Assembly (NCBI GenBank): GCA_001897995.1 | Contig: MKRV01000018.1 | Location: 1 to 42,269 of the forward strand | DNA: 42,269 nucleotides | Direction of reading: 5' to 3' | Source of the DNA: Alphaproteobacteria bacterium 65-37 | GTDB lineage: Bacteria; Pseudomonadota; Alphaproteobacteria; Reyranellales; Reyranellaceae | Shown here: in pieces, positions 17,081-24,507 of the stretch | How the letters are laid out: the number at the start of each line of letters is the position of its first letter | Position numbering within the stretch: the stretch's first letter is position 1 | Notes under the pieces: model-generated | The model's database searches: none | Told to the model about the DNA's origin: nothing | The model's input: only the letters and a program-made list of their open reading frames with translations | Translations under genes and position numbers: made by a program

Positions 17081-18406
17081 ATGGCCAAGACCAAGCGTCG
17101 TAGCGTGCTTAAGCTTGCCGGCGGCACAGCCGCCGTTTCGTTGGGAGGTTTGGCGGGCATTCTCGCCACCGGGCGGACTCCCGCCTACGCGCAGCAGAAG
17201 ACCGTCCACTGGCTGAAGTGGGTCGACTTCGTTCCGGCGTCCGACACCCTGTTGCGGCGCGAGTTGCTGCCCGAGGCCGAGAAGCAGCTCGGCATCAAGG
17301 TCAATCTCGAAACGGTGAACGGCAACGATCTGCAGCCGCGCGCCACCGCCGCCATCCAGTCGGGGGCAGGCCCCGACCTGATCATGGCCTTCAACAACCA
17401 GACCTATCTCTACGCCAACAGTGTGGTGGATCTCTCGGAGCTCGCCGAGTCCGTCGGCAAGGCCGAGGGTGGCATCTACAAATATGCCCGCGCGATCTGC
17501 AGCGACGGCAAGATGTTCATGGGCATGCCCTGGGCAGTGATCGGCGCCATGATCGCCTATCGCAAGTCGTGGTTCGACGATGTCGGCGTCACCTCGTTCC
17601 CCAAGACCTGGGTCGAGTATCGTGACGCCGCCAAGAAGCTGAAGGCCAAGGGCCGGCCAATCGGCCAGACGCTTGGCCATACGTTCGGCGACGCCCCGAC
17701 CTTCACCTACCCCTACCTCTGGTCGTGGGGCGGCATGGAAGTCGACGCCGACGGCAAGACCGTCGTCCTCAACTCGCCGGCCACGATCGAATCGGTGAAG
17801 TTCATGCAGGGCTTCTGGAAGGAAGGCTGCGACGAAGGCGGACTCGCCTGGGACGACACCAACAACAACCGTGCCTTCCTGTCGCAGACCATCTCGGCGA
17901 CCCTGAACGGCGCTTCGATCTACATCGAGACCTTGCGCAAGCCCGACCAGTACAAGACCGAGAAGGGCGAGCCGATGAACAAGGACATCCTGCACTCGCC
18001 GCTGCCGTCGGGACCGGCGGGGCAGTTCGGCATGCATCTCCTGCAGTCGCACATGCTGATGAAGTATTCCAAGAATCAGGATGCGGCGAAGGAATTCCTG
18101 AAGTGGATCCATACCGAGAAGAACTTCGAGAAGTGGTTCGTCTCGCAGAAGGGCTTCGCGACGCCTTGCACGGAGAAATGGGAAGGCCACAAGGTGTGGT
18201 CCGACGATCCGGTCATGGCGCCCTTCAAGGTCGCAGCCAAGCTCGGCCAGGCGCCGGGCCATGCCGGCCCTCCGAACGGCAAGGCCGCCGAGGCGCTGTC
18301 GAAGTACATCATCACCGACATGTACGCCAAGGCCGTCCAGGGCATGGCGGCCGAGGAAGCCGTCAAGTGGGCCGACGCGGAGCTGAAGAAGATCTACTCG
18401 GTCTGA
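17081..18406 (+). CDS. Sugar-type ABC transporter solute-binding protein
   Basis: The 441-aa family-1 binding protein has a signal peptide with a twin-arginine-like motif (KRRSVLKLAGG) and cleavage near AYAQ. GGGAGG lies just before the ATG. The body has typical features such as AAIQSGAGPDLIMAFNNQTY, FPKTWVEYRDAAKKLKAKG and a C-terminal region rich in Trp and Lys. Export by Tat rather than Sec is suggested by the RR motif but is not certain. It heads a four-gene importer operon with MalF/MalG-type permeases and a MalK/UgpC-type ATPase. The ligand is probably a sugar, polyol or glycerol-phosphate-like compound, which cannot be determined from sequence. Confidence 0.92.
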   Translation: MAKTKRRSVLKLAGGTAAVSLGGLAGILATGRTPAYAQQKTVHWLKWVDFVPASDTLLRRELLPEAEKQLGIKVNLETVNGNDLQPRATAAIQSGAGPDLIMAFNNQTYLYANSVVDLSELAESVGKAEGGIYKYARAICSDGKMFMGMPWAVIGAMIAYRKSWFDDVGVTSFPKTWVEYRDAAKKLKAKGRPIGQTLGHTFGDAPTFTYPYLWSWGGMEVDADGKTVVLNSPATIESVKFMQGFWKEGCDEGGLAWDDTNNNRAFLSQTISATLNGASIYIETLRKPDQYKTEKGEPMNKDILHSPLPSGPAGQFGMHLLQSHMLMKYSKNQDAAKEFLKWIHTEKNFEKWFVSQKGFATPCTEKWEGHKVWSDDPVMAPFKVAAKLGQAPGHAGPPNGKAAEALSKYIITDMYAKAVQGMAAEEAVKWADAELKKIYSV

Positions 18407-18460
18407 AGCCAGGGGCGAGGTTCACGACGACATTCGCGTAGTCCAACCGGTGAGTGGATC

Positions 18461-19387
18461 ATGGCGGTGACCGCAGTTTCGGGCCCAGTAGCCCGACCAA
18501 CCCCGCGACTGCGGCGCATGGAGGACGAGCGCTGGCTCGCCTTCGCGCTGCTCGTGCCGACAGCCGTGCTGCTCGGCCTGTTCATCGCCTATCCCTTCAT
18601 CGAAGGCGTGCTGTTGTCGCTCAACAGCACGCGCGTCGGCGTCAAGGGCGACTTCGTCGGGCTGAAGAACTTCGACAAGATCTGGAACGACAGCATCTTC
18701 CGGACCTCGGTGTGGAACACCTTCTGGTACACGGGCGTCACGACGGTATTCAAGCTGGCGCTGGGCCTGTGGCTGGCCATGTTGCTCAATCGGCATTTCA
18801 AGGGCAAGGCGCTGGTCCGCGCCTTCATCCTGCTGCCCTTCATCATCCCCACGGTGCTGTCGACCTTCGCCTGGAAGTGGATGTTCGATCCGACCTTCAG
18901 CGTCATCAACTGGACGCTGTTCCAGCTCGGCTTCATCACCCAGCGCATCAACTGGCTGGGCGATCCCGACCTCGCGATGACCTCGATCATCATCGTCAAT
19001 GTCTGGCGCGGCGTGCCGTTCTTCGCCATCAGCCTGCTGGCCGGCCTACAGACCATCAGCCCCGAGCTGCAGGAGGCGGCGGCCATCGACGGCGCCCGGC
19101 CGTGGCAGCGTTTCTGGCACGTCACCTGGCCATTGCTGCTGCCGGTCACGATGGTGGTGGTGCTGTTTTCGGTGATCCAGACCTTCGCCGACTTCCAGCT
19201 CGTCTATGTGATGACCGGTGGCGGCCCGGCCAATGCCACGCATCTCTTCGCCACCTACGCCTATCAGCTCGGAATCGGCACCGGCCTGCTCTCGGAGGGC
19301 GCGGCGGTCTCGCTCGCCATGTTCCCCTTCCTGTTCCTGATCGTGGTGGTGCAGCTCCTCTACATCCGTCGCGTGGAGACACGGTGA
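18461..19387 (+). CDS. Sugar-type ABC transporter permease, MalF/UgpA type
   Basis: The 308-aa membrane protein has an N-terminal helix (LAFALLVPTAVLLGLFIAYP) followed by SLNSTRVGVKGDFVGLKNF, a common feature of these permeases. About six helices are present. The EAA loop is ELQEAAAIDGARPWQRFWHV near residues 203-222. It starts 54 nt after the binding-protein gene and lies 25 nt before the second permease gene. Confidence 0.94.
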   Translation: MAVTAVSGPVARPTPRLRRMEDERWLAFALLVPTAVLLGLFIAYPFIEGVLLSLNSTRVGVKGDFVGLKNFDKIWNDSIFRTSVWNTFWYTGVTTVFKLALGLWLAMLLNRHFKGKALVRAFILLPFIIPTVLSTFAWKWMFDPTFSVINWTLFQLGFITQRINWLGDPDLAMTSIIIVNVWRGVPFFAISLLAGLQTISPELQEAAAIDGARPWQRFWHVTWPLLLPVTMVVVLFSVIQTFADFQLVYVMTGGGPANATHLFATYAYQLGIGTGLLSEGAAVSLAMFPFLFLIVVVQLLYIRRVETR

Positions 19388-19412
19388 TGATCTGTGATGC
19401 GGAGGCGCGCAA

Positions 19413-20264
19413 ATGATCGAAGGTGCGGTCTGGCGGAAGTGGGTCTTCTACAACATCCCGCTCATCCTGTTCGTGTTCGTGCTGCTCTTCCCGTTCTACT
19501 GGATGATCATCACGACTTTCCGGCCGGACGGCGAGCTCTACCGGCCGTGGAACGCGGCCAACTACCAGCCGTTCTGGACCAACAATCCGACCCTGGATCA
19601 CGTCCTCTATCTGTTTGAGGAAACCTCGTTCGGCCGATGGATGCTGAACACCATGTTCATCGCCGCTGTCTCGACGGTGATCTCGCTGATCTGCGGTGTG
19701 TTCGCGGGCTATGCGCTGGCCCGCCTCAACTTCCCCTTTGCCGGCGGGCTGGGCACGGTGATCTTCGTCACCTACCTGGTGCCGCAGACGCTGCTCTTCA
19801 TCCCGCTCGCCGAGATCATCCGCAACTTTCAGCTCGGCGACACGCCCTGGGCGCTGATCCTCACCTACCCGACCTTCCTGATCCCGTTCTGCACCTGGCT
19901 GATGATGGGCTACTTCAAGGCCATCCCGAAGGAACTGGAGGAATGCGCCCGCATCGACGGCGCCTCGCGCTGGAAGGCCATGGTCTACATCATCCTGCCG
20001 GTGGCGGTGCCCGGCATCCTGTCGGCCGGCATCTTCGCCTTCACGCTCTCCTGGAACGAGTTCATCTACGCCCTCGTCTTCCTCTCCTCGCCCGACCAGA
20101 AGACCGTGCCGGTCGGCGTCACGTCGGAGCTGATCCGCGGCGACGTCTTCTTCTGGGGGCCGCTGATGGCCGGTGCGTTGCTGGGCTCGATCCCGGTGGC
20201 GATCGTCTACTCCTTCTTCGTCGAACACTACGTCTCGGGCCTCACCGGCTCGGTCAAGGGTTAG
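19413..20264 (+). CDS. Sugar-type ABC transporter permease, MalG/UgpE type
   Basis: The 283-aa membrane protein opens with a helix (IPLILFVFVLLFPFYWMIIT), then TFRPDGELYRPWN, then a helix pair near MLNTMFIAAVSTVISLICGV. The EAA loop ELEECARIDGASRWKAMVYI lies near residues 172-191. It pairs with the preceding MalF-type permease. The stop is 19 nt before the ATPase start. Confidence 0.94.
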   Translation: MIEGAVWRKWVFYNIPLILFVFVLLFPFYWMIITTFRPDGELYRPWNAANYQPFWTNNPTLDHVLYLFEETSFGRWMLNTMFIAAVSTVISLICGVFAGYALARLNFPFAGGLGTVIFVTYLVPQTLLFIPLAEIIRNFQLGDTPWALILTYPTFLIPFCTWLMMGYFKAIPKELEECARIDGASRWKAMVYIILPVAVPGILSAGIFAFTLSWNEFIYALVFLSSPDQKTVPVGVTSELIRGDVFFWGPLMAGALLGSIPVAIVYSFFVEHYVSGLTGSVKG

Positions 20265-20283
20265 CGCCCGGGGATTTGGCACC

Positions 20284-21378
20284 ATGGCACTGGTCAGCAT
20301 CCGCAGCGTCAACAAGGTCTATGATGGCAACGTCCATGCCGTGAAGGACGTCAGCCTCGAGATCCGCGACAAGGAGTTCATGGTCTTCGTCGGCCCGTCA
20401 GGCTGCGGCAAGACCACGACCTTGCGCATGGTCGCCGGCCTCGAATCGATCACCTCGGGCGACATCGTGATCGGCGATACGGTGGTGAACCAGCTGCCGC
20501 CGATGGACCGCGACATCGCCATGGTGTTCCAGAACTACGCGCTCTACCCGCATATGAGCGTGTTCCACAACATGGCGTTCGGCCTGAAGATGCGGAAATT
20601 CGAGAAGCCCGAGATCGACAAGCGCGTGCGCGATGCCGCCGCCATCCTGGGCATCGAGACCCTGCTCGACCGCAAGCCGCGTCAGCTCTCCGGCGGCCAG
20701 CGCCAGAGGGTAGCTTTGGGCCGCGCCATCGTGCGTCATCCGCAGGTCTTCCTGTTCGACGAGCCGCTCAGCAACCTCGACGCCAAGCTGCGCGTGCAGA
20801 TGCGGGTCGAGCTCAAGAAGCTGCACGAACGGCTCGGCACCACGGCAATCTACGTCACCCACGACCAGGTCGAAGCCATGACCTTGGGCGATCGCGTCGT
20901 GGTGATGAAGGACGGCATCGTCCAGCAGGTCGGCGAACCGCTGGAGCTCTACAATACGCCGGCCAACAAATTCGTTGCGGGCTTCATCGGCTCGCCGGCG
21001 ATGAACTTCGCCGATGTCACCCTGGCCGAGAGCGGCGGCCGCTTGTGGGCCGAAGCCCAGGGCCTGCGGATCGGCCTGCCCGACCCGATCGCCCGCCGCG
21101 CCAACGGCCGCAACGGAGCCCACGCCACCTTGGGCATCAGGCCGGAGGACATCCATCTCGCCAGCCCAACCGACGCCGACGACCTCTGCTTCGAGGCCGA
21201 AGTCGAGGTGATCGAGCAGCTGGGATCGGAAATCGTGCTCGACACGCGGGTCGGTCGCTCGGCCTTCGTCGCGAGCGTCGACCCGTCGCTGCGTATGAAA
21301 GTGCACGATCGGCTGAAGCTCGCCATGAACCCGGCCCGCCTGCACCTGTTCGATGCAGGGTCGGAAGCAGCGATCTAG
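20284..21378 (+). CDS. Sugar-type ABC transporter ATPase, UgpC/MalK family
   Basis: The 364-aa ATPase contains Walker A GPSGCGKTTTLRMVAG, Q-loop AMVFQNYALYPHMSV, signature LSGGQRQRVALGRAI, Walker B VFLFDEPLSNLDAKL and switch YVTHDQVEAMTLGDR. The C-terminal TOBE/regulatory domain (from about 240) contains GSPAMNFADV and LGIRPEDIHL. The start at ATG 20284 follows the upstream stop by 19 nt; the longer frame to 20173 overlaps that permease gene. It completes the importer that begins at 17081. Its end abuts a reverse-strand gene remnant. Confidence 0.94.
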   Translation: MALVSIRSVNKVYDGNVHAVKDVSLEIRDKEFMVFVGPSGCGKTTTLRMVAGLESITSGDIVIGDTVVNQLPPMDRDIAMVFQNYALYPHMSVFHNMAFGLKMRKFEKPEIDKRVRDAAAILGIETLLDRKPRQLSGGQRQRVALGRAIVRHPQVFLFDEPLSNLDAKLRVQMRVELKKLHERLGTTAIYVTHDQVEAMTLGDRVVVMKDGIVQQVGEPLELYNTPANKFVAGFIGSPAMNFADVTLAESGGRLWAEAQGLRIGLPDPIARRANGRNGAHATLGIRPEDIHLASPTDADDLCFEAEVEVIEQLGSEIVLDTRVGRSAFVASVDPSLRMKVHDRLKLAMNPARLHLFDAGSEAAI

Positions 21379-21504
21379 GGGGTCGAGCCCCTTAGCGCGA
21401 AGGACTTCCCGGGCCGCGCCTGTCTGCAGGAAATTGATGAGCGCGCCTGCCGCCCCGGCCTGATGCGCTTGCGCTTCGATGCCGGCGACGAAAACGGTGA
21501 CCAT
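21379..21504 (-). pseudogene. Remnant of a ModA-like gene (last 42 codons only)
   Basis: Read leftward from 21504, 42 codons (MVTVFVAGIEAQ ... RAKGLDP) match the last 42 codons of the intact ModA-like protein at 23787-24485, with 32 of 42 residues identical by my count and no gaps. Upstream of 21504 no similarity remains. The stop of the intact copy (TAG right after GLDP) is put out of frame here by one extra base. No start or ribosome site is present, so this is a dead fragment. It touches the end of the convergent ATPase gene. Confidence 0.8.
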
Positions 21505-21622
21505 GTCCGAAAATCGCCAGACAATAGTGACGGCGCGTCCTATCCAGACAAAACGATGACGGATATTGGTGCCGGCTCTCAGCCTTATCAGCCGGCCGCC
21601 GCTTGATCCTGAGGACACCGGA

Positions 21623-22243
21623 ATGCAAGTCGAGCTGTTCGATCTCGCCCCGGTCGTTTTGGGCCTGGGCTTCCGGGAGGAGATCATTTCTCCTGCGGAA
21701 GAGCGCGAGCTCATCCGTGAGATCGACCGGATCGACCTGCCGCATTTTCCGTTTCAGGGCTGGACCAGTAAGCGTCGCTCGCGCTCGTTCGGCTGGCTCT
21801 ATGACTTCAACAGCTCCGACTTCGGGCCGACCGATCCGATCCCGCCCTTCTTGCTCCCGCTGAAATCTCGCGCTGCGGCTTTCGCGGGCGTTGCAGTCCA
21901 AGACGTGGTCCAGGCCTCAGTCATCAAGTACGAGCCCGGCGCCGGGATCGGTTGGCACAAGGACCGGCCCGAGCTCGATGCGGTCATCGGCATCTCCCTC
22001 GGGTCGCCAGCGACCATGCGCTTCCGGCGGCGGACCAAGACCGGTTTCGACCGCGCCTCGGTCTTTCTGCCGCCGCGCTCGATCTATCACCTCGACGGTG
22101 ATGTCAGATACGGATGGGAGCACAGCATCGCCCCCGGCATCGCAACGAGGTGGTCCATCACCTTTCGCGGCTTGTCGGAGAAGGGAAAACACAGAGCAGG
22201 TCGAGCGATCCGCAGGGACGTCGACGGCGCTGTCGAGATTTGA
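21623..22243 (+). CDS. AlkB-like Fe(II)/2-oxoglutarate dioxygenase
   Basis: This 206-aa protein carries the AlkB-family core. IKYEPGAGIGWHKD supplies metal ligands H112 and D114, the third ligand is H167 in WEHSIAP, and RWSITFR near 176-182 supplies the 2-oxoglutarate-binding Arg. AlkB enzymes remove methyl and other alkyl groups from N1-methyladenine and N3-methylcytosine by oxidation. This one belongs to the short AlkB-homologue type often annotated as alpha-ketoglutarate-dependent dioxygenase. The start is ATG 21623 with GAGG upstream. A methyltransferase gene follows after 8 nt, so the two repair enzymes are co-transcribed. An RNA or protein substrate cannot be excluded. Confidence 0.9.
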   Translation: MQVELFDLAPVVLGLGFREEIISPAEERELIREIDRIDLPHFPFQGWTSKRRSRSFGWLYDFNSSDFGPTDPIPPFLLPLKSRAAAFAGVAVQDVVQASVIKYEPGAGIGWHKDRPELDAVIGISLGSPATMRFRRRTKTGFDRASVFLPPRSIYHLDGDVRYGWEHSIAPGIATRWSITFRGLSEKGKHRAGRAIRRDVDGAVEI

Positions 22244-22251
22244 GGGTACAA

Positions 22252-22836
22252 ATGTCTGGCCTGATCGCTCCGAGCTATACGACATTTTTCACGGCAAACG
22301 GCGAGTGCTCGATCGCCTGGAACGACAAGGGCATCGCCAACCTCCTCCTTCCCACCAACTATCCCGCCGACGTCGAGCGATGGCGCAAGCGTCGAGTGCC
22401 CGAAGCTCGGCGTGATACGCCCGACGAGCGCGTCACGGCGGTGATCGATGCCGCGACCCGGTATTTCGAGGGCGTGTTCGTCGATTTTTCCGAGGTGCCC
22501 GTCGACCTGAGCGGGCAAAGCGAATTCTTCACGCAGATCTACCGAGCCCTGCGCCTGGTCAAGTACGGTGAAACCACGACCTATGGTGCCCTGGCACGGA
22601 ATTTGGGAGCGGGACCCGAAATGGCGCGCGACGTCGGTGCCGCGATGGCAACGAACCCGGTGCCGTTGATCATCCCTTGTCATTGCGTCTTGGCGGCGGG
22701 CGGCAAGGTCGGTGGCTTCTCCGCCCCCGGCGGGGCGACCTCCAAGATTCGAATGCTGCGCTTGGAGGGTGTCGAGGTCAGCGAGCCGAAGCCCGGCAAA
22801 CCGGCGCCATCGGCTCAAGGTGGGTTCAAGTTCTGA
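22252..22836 (+). CDS. ogt: Methylated-DNA--protein-cysteine S-methyltransferase (Ogt-like)
   Basis: The 194-aa protein has the MGMT active-site block PLIIPCHCVLAAGG. C143 is the methyl acceptor and H144 its partner. The helix before it carries the base-flipping Arg (R126 in MARDVG), and VGGFSAPGGATSKIRML follows as in other Ogt proteins. Family members normally read PCHR; here residue 145 is Cys, giving an unusual CHC. It accepts the methyl group from O6-methylguanine or O4-methylthymine in a suicide reaction. It is 8 nt downstream of the AlkB-like gene. Confidence 0.9.
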   Translation: MSGLIAPSYTTFFTANGECSIAWNDKGIANLLLPTNYPADVERWRKRRVPEARRDTPDERVTAVIDAATRYFEGVFVDFSEVPVDLSGQSEFFTQIYRALRLVKYGETTTYGALARNLGAGPEMARDVGAAMATNPVPLIIPCHCVLAAGGKVGGFSAPGGATSKIRMLRLEGVEVSEPKPGKPAPSAQGGFKF

Positions 22837-22938
22837 TGAATCGACCATAGTTTGCCGGCTGACGCGACAACCGTCCTCTCCCGTTCGCGGGCGGCATCGG
22901 GTGCCTCAGCCAAAACGGAGTGAGGGGAAAGAAAGACC

Positions 22939-23586
22939 ATGCCCCTGCAGAACCGGGTCGACCCGTTCGGAGCCATCCATGCCGTGCCGACACGCGGCCT
23001 GTTCACCGGCAACCGCGGCATCATCCATGATCCGGAGACCAAGGCACTCCTCAAGAAGCGCTGGGCTTCGCCGGCCTGGATCACCTGCGTTTGCCAATTC
23101 CGTGACTGGCGGCGCGTGCCGATGGGCAGGAACAGGCCCGGCGGCAAGGCCGGCTGGACGGAGCTTTTCTTTCTCGACGAAGTGACGGCTCTGGCCGCAG
23201 GCCATCGGCCCTGCTTCTTCTGTCGGCGCGAACGGGCGATCGATTTCGTCGCCCGATTCGGCAAGGCGTTCGGCATCGCAGAGCCTCGCGCGCCGATGGT
23301 CGACAAACGGCTGCATAGGGAACGGATGGCATCCGGGGGACGCCCACCTGCGGTGACGCTGCCGGAGCTTGATGGCTTCCCGGATGGGGTGATGGTCGCA
23401 GATGGCAGCAGAGCCTATACGCTGCGTGCCGGCAAAGCGCGCGGCTGGTCGTTCACGGGCTATACCGAACCGGTCGCTTTCGACTGCCTTGCCGATCGGC
23501 CGCTGTGTCTGCTGACGCCGGCGACCACCATTGCAGTGCTGCGCCAAGGCTTCTCCCCGGTCTGGCACCCTTCCGCCGATACTTAA
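22939..23586 (+). CDS. Conserved protein of unknown function with Ada-like CxxC motif
   Basis: The function of this 215-aa protein is not known to me; I recall the MPLQNRVDPFG opening from conserved hypothetical proteins. It contains TELFFLDEVTALAAGHRPCFFCRRERAIDF (two blocks near residues 74-103). The GHRPCFFCRR part resembles the zinc-cysteine segment (RPCxRC) of the Ada methylphosphotriester-repair domain, though only two clustered cysteines are seen here. C50 and C52 in WITCVCQF could complete a metal site. A VDKRLHRER segment follows. It begins 102 bp after the ogt gene behind GAGGGGAAAG, and the setting suggests a nucleic-acid repair or metal-binding role (inference). Confidence 0.75.
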   Translation: MPLQNRVDPFGAIHAVPTRGLFTGNRGIIHDPETKALLKKRWASPAWITCVCQFRDWRRVPMGRNRPGGKAGWTELFFLDEVTALAAGHRPCFFCRRERAIDFVARFGKAFGIAEPRAPMVDKRLHRERMASGGRPPAVTLPELDGFPDGVMVADGSRAYTLRAGKARGWSFTGYTEPVAFDCLADRPLCLLTPATTIAVLRQGFSPVWHPSADT

Positions 23587-23660
23587 CGCCACTTGGAACG
23601 TCGCCCCTTGCAAGGCCGCGCTGCTCGACAAACGTGACGTCGTTAACGTCAAACACACAT

Positions 23661-23711
23661 TAGAGCACGTTCCGCTCGACTGGACTCAGTCGAGCGGAAG
23701 GTCGTGCTCTA
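23661..23711. repeat. Long stem-loop intergenic repeat
   Basis: TTCCGCTCGACT (23670-23681) pairs perfectly with AGTCGAGCGGAA (23688-23699) around a 6-nt loop. The outer stem is TAGAGCACG / CGTGCTCTA (23661-23669 and 23703-23711), with a 3-nt bulge. The TAGAGCA ends recur in the neighbouring hairpin. It is typical of alphaproteobacterial intergenic repeats and may end transcription of the rightward repair genes. Confidence 0.7.
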
Positions 23712-23724
23712 GATTCTATTGATT

Positions 23725-23790
23725 CTAGAGCAGCTTATGCCCGGGAAGAGGGAGCCGCAGGCGGCTCCTTCTTCCCGGGCGCTGCTCTAG
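23725..23790. terminator. Strong bidirectional terminator-like hairpin
   Basis: Nested arms are CTAGAGCAGC / GCTGCTCTAG outside, GCCCGGGAAGA / TCTTCCCGGGC in the middle and GGAGCCG / CGGCTCC at the tip. It overlaps the TAG stop of the leftward ModA-like gene and faces the end of the rightward repair cassette, so it can stop transcription from both sides. There is no clear T-run. Confidence 0.65.
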
Positions 23791-24485
23791 GGATCAAGCC
23801 CCTTGGCACGAAAGACGTCCCTGGCGGTGTCGGTCCGCAGGAAATCGATGAGCGCTGCTGCCGCCCCGCGTTGAGGCGTTTGCGCTTCGATCCCCGCAAC
23901 GAAAACCGTGACCATGTGCAGGTCACCCGGCAGCGGCCCCACGATCTCGATGCCGGGGACCTGCAGCAGTTCGGGGATCTGCTGGACGGCGAGATCGGCT
24001 TCTCCCGTTAGCAGGAAATCGCCGCTGAGCCCCGCCGGCGGCGGGAACCTGGTCTTGGCATTGACGGCCTCGGCGATCCCCAGGCGCTCCAGCAGCTTGG
24101 CGAAATAGATGCCGCTGGCGCCGCCGGCCGCGGGATCGGTGTAGGAGATCGCCCGTGCCGCGAGCAAGGTCCGCTTCAGCGCCTCGGGAGTCGAGATGTC
24201 CGGTCGGGCCGCACCAGCCTTGATCGCAATGGCGGTGGCGGAGCTCGCCAAGGTGACTTCCGAGTGCGCCAGCACGCGTCCTTCGCGGGTCATGGTGTCG
24301 ATGCCGGCACGGTTGAGGATGAGCACGTCCGCCGTTTCACCGCCCTGCAGGCGCTTCACCAGCACGGGCGCGGTGTTCCAGGTGACCTCGAGGCGAATCC
24401 CATTCGCGATCTCGAACCGAGGGGCGAGTTCCTCGAGCACGCTCTGCACGGCGATCGTGCTGAAGACCCTGAGTTCGCGCGTCAC
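23787..24485 (-). CDS. ModA-like substrate-binding protein without signal peptide
   Basis: This 232-aa periplasmic-binding-fold protein of the molybdate/sulfate type shows an opening strand RVFSTIAVQSVLEELAPRFE, GETADVLILNRAGIDTM, ISYTDPAAGGASGIYFAKLL and a C-terminal RAAFLxxxxAR-like segment (LIDFLRTDTARDVFRAKGL). It starts at GTG 24485 behind GGAGG. Unlike transport receptors it has no visible signal peptide, so it may act in the cytoplasm or be mis-started. No ModB or ModC is near. It follows the acid phosphatase gene by 22 nt at the end of the nucleoside operon. A truncated copy of its 3' end lies at 21379-21504. The ligand is unknown. Confidence 0.85.
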   Translation of the reverse strand: MTRELRVFSTIAVQSVLEELAPRFEIANGIRLEVTWNTAPVLVKRLQGGETADVLILNRAGIDTMTREGRVLAHSEVTLASSATAIAIKAGAARPDISTPEALKRTLLAARAISYTDPAAGGASGIYFAKLLERLGIAEAVNAKTRFPPPAGLSGDFLLTGEADLAVQQIPELLQVPGIEIVGPLPGDLHMVTVFVAGIEAQTPQRGAAAALIDFLRTDTARDVFRAKGLDP

Positions 24486-24507
24486 GTCGCCTCCAGTATC
24501 GTGCCGA

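Noticed and set aside
21379..23790. The repair cassette as an insertion sequence or integron-like element
   Set aside because: No transposase, integrase or terminal inverted repeat is present. The flanking similarity is a gene fragment and its paralogue, not a target-site duplication.
23661..23790. CRISPR or small-RNA gene
   Set aside because: The stems are two separate palindromes with no regular repeat-spacer pattern and no promoter. Terminator/repeat function explains them.
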